DNA from: an uncultured Oscillospiraceae bacterium
GTDB taxonomy: Bacteria; Bacillota; Clostridia; Oscillospirales; Acutalibacteraceae
NCBI GenBank assembly: GCA_900555015.1
Contig: USJL01000007.1
Span: forward strand, 8,188-72,187
Direction of reading: 5' to 3'
DNA: 64,000 nucleotides
A program made the position numbers and the translations under genes. The notes below the pieces were generated by a model, which had not been told where the DNA came from, searched no databases, and saw nothing but the letters and a program-made list of their open reading frames with translations. This document shows positions 58,984-64,000 of the stretch, piece by piece. Position 1 is the stretch's first letter, and every line of letters starts with the position of its first letter.

Positions 58984-59023
58984 TATACCGTATTGGGATA
59001 TTTTAATAATACCATTTTGGTAT
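58984..59023. promoter_or_regulatory. Two operator-like palindromes between the divergent genes
   Basis: ATACCATTTTGGTAT (59009-59023) is a perfect palindrome. TATACCGTATTGGGATA (58984-59000) is a similar imperfect one. They lie between the DUF5067-like gene and the XRE gene and are candidate XRE sites. Confidence 0.68.
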
Positions 59024-59044
59024 ATTGTTGTCAAGGTGATTTTT

Positions 59045-59251
59045 ATGAGATTAAAAGAATTGCGAAAAGAAAAAGGCATTTCGCAACTAAAATTAGCCAT
59101 TGACCTTTCTGTAAACCAAAACACTATAAGTCGATATGAAACCGGTGAAAGACAGGCTGATTACAATATGCTGATTAAAATAGCTGATTATTTTAACGTT
59201 TCGGTAGACTATTTATTGGAACGAACAAACAACAGAACATTTTACAAATAA
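59045..59251 (+). CDS. Small XRE-family regulator
   Basis: This 68-residue protein is little more than a helix-turn-helix: MRLKELRKEKGISQLKLAIDLS, then NTISRYETGERQAD and IADYFNVSVDYLLE. Upstream in-frame codons lie in the neighbour and its operators, so the ATG at 59045 is taken, though the ribosome site AAGGTGA is weak. It probably controls itself and the divergent anchored protein. Confidence 0.88.
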   Translation: MRLKELRKEKGISQLKLAIDLSVNQNTISRYETGERQADYNMLIKIADYFNVSVDYLLERTNNRTFYK

Positions 59252-59282
59252 AAGCCGTGATTTTTTAATCACGGCTTTACTT
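59251..59282. terminator. Terminator between the XRE and iolC-like genes
   Basis: A perfect 12-bp AAAGCCGTGATT/AATCACGGCTTT stem with TTTT loop overlaps the XRE stop region and can serve the converging kinase gene too. Confidence 0.88.
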
Positions 59283-59290
59283 ATTATAAT

Positions 59291-60307
59291 TTATGCACGG
59301 GCAACCATTTCGCCGTACTTTTCTTTACTTTCTTTAATAAACTGCTCTACCTGAGTTGCAGACGGCATTGCGTCGGAGCAGCTGTGAGCAGAAATAAGAA
59401 TTGATGCAGACGCAGAACCGAATTCAAGACAATCAATTATTTCTTTACCTTGAAGAAGGCTGTAAAGAAACGATGAACCGTATCCGTCGCCACCGCCGAA
59501 TCCTTTAAGTTTAACTGCCGGGAAAGGCTTAATTGTGTAATACTTACCGTCGTTTGTATAAGCGGTTGAACCTTCTTTACCGTGCTTAATAACACAAATT
59601 GAAGCACCGAAAGATTGCCAATATTTTGCAGATTCCGGGTCTGAAGACTTAACGCCTACAATGCCCTCTGTTAAATCAAATTCTTCGCGAGAACCCATAA
59701 TAATATCTGCGTTTTGAGCAACAAGGCTGTAATAAACAGCAATTTCATCTTTAGATTTCCATGTATATTCGCGGTAATCAATATCAAAAATAATTCTTAC
59801 ATTATTTTTCTTTGCAAGCATCATTGCTTTTAAACAAGCTTCTCTGCTTGGACTTTTTGCAAGTGCAGTGCCGCTGATAACAATAGCTTTTGCGGAGGCA
59901 ATATAACTCTCATCCACATCTTCCGGGGCAAGGCAAAAATCTGCCACATTATCACGGTACATCAAAATTGATGATTCTTCTTTTGAAAGAATTTCAGTAA
60001 ACGTTAAACCAATGCATTCGCCGTTTTTTGCACGTGTTACATGGCTTGTGTCTATTCCCTCTTTTTCAAAATAATTAACAACAAAATCCCCAAATTGGTC
60101 ATTTGAAACACAGCCGATAAAACCTACTTTACAGCCAAGTCTTGCAAGACCAACGGCAATATTTGCAGGTGAACCGCCTACATACTTATTAAAATTAGCC
60201 GATTCGGAAAGAGGCATATACATATCCGTAGGATTAAAATCAATGGCAATTCTGCCGATTGGTATAAAATCAAGGGGCTTGCTCATATCAAACTCAACAT
60301 AATTCAT
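59291..60307 (-). CDS. PfkB-family sugar kinase, IolC-like
   Basis: This 338-residue PfkB/ribokinase-fold kinase matches 5-dehydro-2-deoxygluconokinase in layout: GRIAIDFNPTD, VGGSPANIAVGLARLG and FDIDYREYTWKS. The anion-hole and catalytic region is KGFGGGDGYGSSFLY, with GGGD in place of GAGD. IolC makes the 6-phosphate that IolJ splits, and an iolJ-like gene is directly upstream. A related sugar cannot be excluded. The AAAGGTG site suits the ATG. Confidence 0.87.
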   Translation of the reverse strand: MNYVEFDMSKPLDFIPIGRIAIDFNPTDMYMPLSESANFNKYVGGSPANIAVGLARLGCKVGFIGCVSNDQFGDFVVNYFEKEGIDTSHVTRAKNGECIGLTFTEILSKEESSILMYRDNVADFCLAPEDVDESYIASAKAIVISGTALAKSPSREACLKAMMLAKKNNVRIIFDIDYREYTWKSKDEIAVYYSLVAQNADIIMGSREEFDLTEGIVGVKSSDPESAKYWQSFGASICVIKHGKEGSTAYTNDGKYYTIKPFPAVKLKGFGGGDGYGSSFLYSLLQGKEIIDCLEFGSASASILISAHSCSDAMPSATQVEQFIKESKEKYGEMVARA

Positions 60308-60419
60308 AAAATTTTACACACCTTTCTTACTGCAAAAAACAATAATACCGACCGTGGAATTCCCCGTTGCAGCACCGAGGCACGTTAAAAGCCGTAAAGC
60401 CGCAAATACAGCCGAGTGT

Positions 60420-61262
60420 TTACGCCTTATTATCTGTGCCGAAAATTAAAATGTGCTTTTTTGCATTTTCATAAGCACCCTGAACTTCAGCACCTTGAAG
60501 GTCATAATAACCTTTAATTTCATTATTATTATAGCAACTGCGAACAGAATTTTCAACAGAATCAAAAGTTGCCGTTGCAATGTTAATTTTTTTAATGCCT
60601 GTTTTTGAACATTTTACAAAATCGTTTGGGCTGATGCCTGTACCCCCGTGAAGAACAAGAGGCGCATTAACCGTTTGCGCACATTTTTCAAGAATATCAA
60701 ACCTAAGTTTAGGTGTTGATTTATAATTGCCGTGAGCATTACCTATTGCTATTGCCAAAGCATCCACACCTGTTTCAGCTTCAAATCTTACGGCGTCTTC
60801 AGGTTTTGTGCAATTAATTGCAATATCCTCACTGCCGTCTTCACTGCCGCCAACGCAACCGATTTCAGCCTCTACAGCCGCATCATATTCATTTGCCATA
60901 GAAATTATTTTTTTAGTTTGAGCAATATTTTCATCAAGAGGAAGATGACTGCCGTCAAACATAACCGAAGTAAAGCCCAAATCAAGAGCTTGAGCAATTT
61001 TTTCCTCAGTTTTGCCGTGGTCAAAATGAACGGCAACAGGAGTATTTGCATTCTCTGCCGCAGCAACCATTAAAGGTCCTATTATTTCCAAAGGAGATTG
61101 TTTCAACCTAACCTCGGCAATTTGAAGAATTACAGGGGCATTAAGCTCCTCTGCCGCTTTTAAAACGCCAAGAACCATTTCCATATTTGCAACTGAAAAA
61201 GAGCCTACGGCATAATTACCGTTCACGGCATCTTTTAACAAATCACGCATATTAACAAGCAT
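60420..61262 (-). CDS. Class II aldolase of the Fba/IolJ/GatY family
   Basis: This 280-residue zinc aldolase has zinc and catalytic motifs VHFDHGKTEEKI, VEAEIGCVGGSEDG, GNAHGNYK and LHGGTGIS in order. Fructose-bisphosphate, tagatose-bisphosphate and 6-phospho-5-dehydro-2-deoxygluconate aldolases share these. The IolC-like kinase downstream favours IolJ. The gap to that kinase (112 bases) is GC-rich. It starts 28 bases after rnpB with no clear promoter between. Confidence 0.88.
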   Translation of the reverse strand: MLVNMRDLLKDAVNGNYAVGSFSVANMEMVLGVLKAAEELNAPVILQIAEVRLKQSPLEIIGPLMVAAAENANTPVAVHFDHGKTEEKIAQALDLGFTSVMFDGSHLPLDENIAQTKKIISMANEYDAAVEAEIGCVGGSEDGSEDIAINCTKPEDAVRFEAETGVDALAIAIGNAHGNYKSTPKLRFDILEKCAQTVNAPLVLHGGTGISPNDFVKCSKTGIKKINIATATFDSVENSVRSCYNNNEIKGYYDLQGAEVQGAYENAKKHILIFGTDNKA

Positions 61263-61289
61263 AACTGTTTAAAAGTCCTTTCAATAGAA

Positions 61290-61630
61290 AAATGCGAGTT
61301 GATCTGTAAGCCGAGTTCTGTCGTGGGCAATTATCTATCTCGACGCACCGTTGCCGGGGCGCTCAAGCCACATTTCGGGATTATGTGTCGAGCAAACAGC
61401 TTCCCATTCTGTGTTGCAGCGGATAGAGTTTACATGGCAGCAGGTGTCTCCATCTGCTCGGTGAGCTCTTACCTCGCCTTTCCATCCTTACCGTTTAAAA
61501 ACGGCGGTTTATTTCTGTTGCACTGTTCCTAAGGTTACCCTCGGCGGCCGTTAGCCGTTATCCTGCTCTGTGCTGCTCGGACTTTCCTCATATTATAAAA
61601 ATAATACGCAACTGCCCAATCAACTCGCTA
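61290..61630 (-). ncRNA. rnpB: RNase P RNA, bacterial class
   Basis: This is the catalytic RNA that trims tRNA 5' ends. The 5' conserved block GAGGAAAGTCCG (61589-61578) and AGGGTAACCTTAGGAACAG lie in the first half. The 3' block ACAGAACTCGGCTTACAGA is at 61321-61303. The P1 stem GCGAGTTGAT (61628-61619) pairs with ATCAACTCGC (61303-61294), fixing both ends within a few bases. A T run follows P1. The length of about 340 bases is typical. Small open frames inside it are not genes. Confidence 0.95.
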
Positions 61631-61636
61631 CCTTAT

Positions 61637-61665
61637 ATTGTAAAATATTATAAACACAGTGTCAA
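61637..61665 (-). promoter_or_regulatory. Promoter of rnpB
   Basis: TTGACA (61665-61660), 17 bases, TACAAT (61642-61637), 7 bases before the P1 stem. Confidence 0.88.
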
Positions 61666-61681
61666 CATTTTTATTTAATAG

Positions 61682-61710
61682 TTGAAAATAATAATTTGTT
61701 ATAGTAAAAT
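61682..61710 (+). promoter_or_regulatory. Promoter of the LCP gene
   Basis: TTGAAA (61682-61687), 17 bases, TAAAAT (61705-61710), which would give a very short leader. Confidence 0.65.
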
Positions 61711-61722
61711 TTCATTGAGGTG

Positions 61723-62925
61723 ATGAAATTGGCAAACAATGATTTCAGAGACAGAACAGTTCCGCCTGACGAAAACTATTATTCAGACCAAAACAGAACT
61801 AAAGATGTTATAGACCGCCAAAGCGGTTTTAATCCAACTGAAAATTACAATAATGATTTTGGAGCAAACAACACCCAAAGCATTAATATAAATAATGTGC
61901 AAAGCAGCCAACTGCCGCCGGATTACGGAAATTTTAATAACAGGCAGCCAAATCGCAACAAAAACAAAAGCAAGCACAAAAAGAAAAAAATTAAAGCTTG
62001 GCAAATTATTGTTGCTGTTTTGCTTGCGGTTGTGCTTTTAGTTACCGGCTTAACAGTGCCCGTTTTAAATAAAATAAACTATGACGATAAGATTAACAAC
62101 GGTTACGTTAATGAAAGTGAGCTGAAAAGTGATTCTGCCGTTACAAATATTTTGCTTTTAGGGGTAGACGCAAGAGCGGATGAAGAAGACAGCACCAGCC
62201 GTTCGGATTCTATGATGCTTGTTTCCATAGACAGTGCCCACCATTGCATAAAACTTGTTTCATTTTTAAGAGACACTTGGGTTTATATACCGGGTGCAGA
62301 CAAAAATCAACGTTTAAATGCCGCCTGCTCCCTTGGAGGATACCAAGGAGTTGTTGACACAATAGAATACAACTTTGGCATAAAAATAGACGGATATGTT
62401 GTTACAGACTTTGAAATGTTTAAAGTTATGGTAGACAGTATTGGCGGTGTAGAAGTAGATGTTACAGAGAAAGAAGCAAATGAAGTAACAAACCACCAAA
62501 AAAGATATGACCATGTTAATTTGGAACCCGGCAAGCAAATACTTACAGGTGAACAAGCCCTGGCATATTGCCGCATAAGAAAAATTGATACCGACTGGAA
62601 ACGCACAGAACGCCAAAGAACAGTTATGCAGGAAATTTTAAAGGGTGTTCTTCATTCAGGACCTATAAAAGATTACAAAATGCTGAAAAATGTGGCGCCT
62701 TACATTGAAACCAACCTTTCAAAAACCCAGCTGATTAAAGCAGGTTTTAAAGGTTTAAACTGTATTAAAGGCGGATTTGACCAAACCCATTTGCCGTTTG
62801 ACGACACATGGAAATACGCAAACAAAGGCGGCGCATCTGTTATTTCAATAGATAAAGACGCAAACAAAGACAAGTTAATTGATTATATTTATAATCAAGA
62901 CAAGCCGTCAGATGATGAAAATTAA
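61723..62925 (+). CDS. LytR-CpsA-Psr family cell-wall glycopolymer ligase
   Basis: This is a roughly 400-residue membrane protein. An Asn-rich cytoplasmic head of about 80 residues ends in a lysine cluster, then one membrane helix (IIVAVLLAVVLLVTGLTVPVL), then an outer LCP domain. LCP motifs include LLLGVDARADEEDSTSRSDSMML, FLRDTWVYIP, LEPGKQILTGEQALAYCRIRK and TDWKRTERQRTVM. It attaches teichoic acid or capsule-type polymers to peptidoglycan. The start could be ATG 61723 or TTG 61729, which has better spacing from GAGGTG. Confidence 0.93.
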   Translation: MKLANNDFRDRTVPPDENYYSDQNRTKDVIDRQSGFNPTENYNNDFGANNTQSININNVQSSQLPPDYGNFNNRQPNRNKNKSKHKKKKIKAWQIIVAVLLAVVLLVTGLTVPVLNKINYDDKINNGYVNESELKSDSAVTNILLLGVDARADEEDSTSRSDSMMLVSIDSAHHCIKLVSFLRDTWVYIPGADKNQRLNAACSLGGYQGVVDTIEYNFGIKIDGYVVTDFEMFKVMVDSIGGVEVDVTEKEANEVTNHQKRYDHVNLEPGKQILTGEQALAYCRIRKIDTDWKRTERQRTVMQEILKGVLHSGPIKDYKMLKNVAPYIETNLSKTQLIKAGFKGLNCIKGGFDQTHLPFDDTWKYANKGGASVISIDKDANKDKLIDYIYNQDKPSDDEN

Positions 62926-62931
62926 ACATAA

Positions 62932-62960
62932 AAGTCCCCTTTTGTTAGGGGACTTATTTA
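62932..62960 (+). terminator. Probable terminator after the LCP gene
   Basis: A 7-bp stem GTCCCCT/AGGGGAC with TTTGTT loop is followed by a weak TTATTTAT tail. Confidence 0.7.
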
Positions 62961-62989
62961 TGCTCCTTTTTGAAAGGATGTTTTGTTAT

Positions 62990-63043
62990 CTCCTTTGCCC
63001 CCCTTGTTAAAGGGGGGTGTCATCGAATATGACGGGGGGATTC
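62990..63043 (+). repeat. Intergenic repeat, copy A
   Basis: This is a compact double-hairpin unit: CCCCCCTTGTTAAAGGGGGG, then an inner GTCAT/ATGAC hairpin, then a CGGGGGGATTC end. It pairs with inverted copy B at 63068-63119. Similar units are common between genes in gut clostridia (from memory, not checked). Confidence 0.8.
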
Positions 63044-63067
63044 AGTTAAATAATGTTCGGCTTATAA

Positions 63068-63119
63068 GAATCCCTCCGTCAACACTGCGTGTTGCCACCT
63101 CCCTTTAACAAGGGAGGCT
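63068..63119 (-). repeat. Intergenic repeat, copy B (inverted)
   Basis: Read on the minus strand: CCTCCCTTGTTAAAGGGAGG, then a CAACAC/GTGTTG inner hairpin, then ACGGAGGGATTC. It has the same layout as copy A but changed stem bases, with pairing kept. Confidence 0.8.
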
Positions 63120-63217
63120 AATTAGAAAACCAAAAAAACCGCCTATGCGTAATGCTGAGGTTTTATAAGGCAGTATGATAAAACTTAATAAAATTAAGGC
63201 ATTGCAATGGCAGAATG

Positions 63218-63249
63218 AGGCTTTGACTGTAAAAGGTCAGAGCCTTTTT
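63218..63249 (+). terminator. Terminator-like hairpin inside the element
   Basis: AGGCTTTGAC pairs with GTCAGAGCCT with one mismatch around a 7- to 8-base loop, followed by five T; it lies upstream of tnpV. Confidence 0.6.
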
Positions 63250-63328
63250 CTGTTTCTTAAATCTGCACATTCGTCTTTAGATTTTATATCAAGTATAATG
63301 AACCTACCAAATACAAGGAGGTTCTGGT

Positions 63329-63577
63329 ATGGGAACAATTTATGATGAAAACGGTGGAAGATACGAAGTTAATGGTAATTATTTATTACCTTGTTTGACA
63401 ACTGGAAGTACTGGCAAAAATAAAATTGGGGTGTGGGGACAAAGACATAAACGCTATCTGAAATCACATCATCGAGTGCTTTATTACAATCTTCTTACAT
63501 CGGGTAAGCTTTACAATTACCTTGCCGAAGTAGATAAACGAGCACAAACAACTTATGCAAGAGGTAGAAGAAAATGA
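63329..63577 (+). pseudogene. tnpV: Truncated transposon protein TnpV
   Basis: This 82-residue remnant matches the N-terminal part of TnpV proteins: GVWGQRHKRYLKSHHRVLYY and NLLTSGKLYNYLAEVDKRAQ. After RAQ the frame runs into an unrelated tail (TTYARGRRK) because a deletion joined it to the recombinase remnant out of frame. Intact TnpV proteins run about 30-40 residues further. An excellent AAGGAGG site precedes the ATG. Confidence 0.82.
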
Positions 63578-63854
63578 AAAAACACTCATTGAACTTCAAA
63601 AGCAAACTGTCGATATGAAGATGCTCTATCAGGGACTTATGGCATTTACAGAGATGAAACAGCTTACTCCAACTGTTGTAAACAAGCTTATTGAGCGTAT
63701 AGAAATCCATAACAACGAAAAGAAACATTCTCACAACAATGTTAAAGTGGATATTTACTTTACGGCAGTCGGATTATTTGACATCCCGACAGAGCAACAG
63801 CTTATTGACACAATGGCAAAAGTAAAACAGAAAAAAGCGGAGAAATCCGCTTAA
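63555..63854 (+). pseudogene. C-terminal fragment of a large serine recombinase (TnpX type)
   Basis: About 99 residues from the very end of a TnpX-like recombinase: the coiled helix ENEKTLIELQKQTVDMKML, then LTPTVVNKLIERIEIHN and the DUF4368 end KVDIYFTAVGLFDIPTEQQL. The catalytic resolvase domain and most of the protein are missing. It overlaps the broken tnpV tail in another frame, so it is a fusion scar and not a gene with its own start. Confidence 0.82.
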
Positions 63855-63964
63855 ACAAAGGAAAAGGTGTAACCCTGCTATTGGGATTACACCATAATTC
63901 CTTAATACTGCCTTATTAGCCCGTGGCTAAGCGTGGCGGTTTTATGAATGTTAAGGGGGTTATT

Positions 63965-63994
63965 AGGGGGAATTGCAACTTGTTGCATCCCCCT
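63965..63994. repeat. Hairpin at the window end
   Basis: AGGGGGAATTGCAAC is followed by GTTGCATCCCCCT, an imperfect inverted repeat with one unpaired base, 22 bases outside the right end of the mobile element. The stretch 63855-64000 holds no gene. Confidence 0.6.
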
Positions 63995-64000
63995 GATTTG

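Larger units (their letters stand above)
63135..63943. mobile_element. Decayed mobile element with terminal inverted repeats
   Basis: The left end has AAAACCGCC (63135-63143) and ATAAGGCAGTAT (63165-63176). The right end has the same two blocks inverted (ATACTGCCTTAT at 63905-63916 and GGCGGTTTT at 63935-63943). They are separated by 21 and 18 bases. Inside are a truncated tnpV and the tail of a serine recombinase. This is an internally deleted element of about 0.8 kb, probably no longer self-mobile. Confidence 0.75.

Noticed and set aside
61299..61532. 77-codon open frame in the RNase P RNA region
   Set aside because: It is antisense to conserved rnpB blocks; no coding signal.

Overview
The window is AT-rich bacterial DNA that uses the standard code. 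Shine-Dalgarno sites are strong (GGAGG type) and promoters follow the TTGACA/TATAAT pattern. The Gram-positive S12, the fused ECF ATPase, TnpV and TnpX-type recombinase remnants, and the gene families present point to an anaerobic gut-type clostridium, probably Ruminococcaceae/Oscillospiraceae-like. Species cannot be read from the sequence. There are about 51 protein-coding genes (one cut by the window edge, two of them mobile-element remnants), one structural RNA (rnpB, minus strand) and one clear riboswitch. No tRNA, rRNA or CRISPR array was seen.

Layout. 1-6206 (-): F-type ATP synthase operon atpB-E-F-[H+A]-G-D-C, in which delta and alpha are one 670-residue protein. 6435-8926 (+): proS and galE. 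8986-16130 (-): a small membrane protein, then recD2, an MreB-like gene, a CobO/BtuR-type adenosyltransferase and a complete ECF vitamin transporter (T, fused A-A', S; probably cobalamin). 16265-28403 (-): rpoB-rpoC, rpsL-rpsG-fusA and tuf, each group with its own promoter; the rpsL promoter lies across the end of rpoC. 28796-35898 (+): peptide-binding lipoprotein, nagB, a small anchored protein, metG, tatD and an alanine:Na+ symporter. 35978-38595: XRE regulator, D,D-carboxypeptidase and a metallophosphoesterase. 38629-49902 (-): an 11-kb run of twelve closely packed genes, rlmCD-pqqD-like-nucleotidyltransferase-lepA-trmN6-rsmI-radical SAM-mscL-hydrolase-iolB-Fe-ADH-EamA.

49999-52845 (-): a P2-type Ca2+/Mn2+ ATPase preceded by a yybP-ykoY manganese riboswitch that ends in an intrinsic terminator. 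52923-58283: two divergent transcription units, aminotransferase plus tandem class II aldolase (-) and TetR plus FGGY sugar kinase (+), with two matching palindromic operators between them. This looks like one TetR-controlled catabolic or aminosugar module of unknown substrate and is the best candidate for an undescribed pathway. 58358-62925: a divergent DUF5067-like/XRE pair with shared operators, an iolC-like kinase and an iolJ-like aldolase, rnpB, and an LCP cell-wall ligase. With iolB 19 kb away, these provide the lower half of inositol breakdown.

62990-64000: repeats and a decayed mobile element. There are two inverted copies of a CTCCCTTGTTAAAGGGAG repeat, then an approximately 0.8-kb element bounded by about 40-bp imperfect terminal inverted repeats. 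Inside it a truncated tnpV has been joined to the last ~100 codons of a large serine recombinase.
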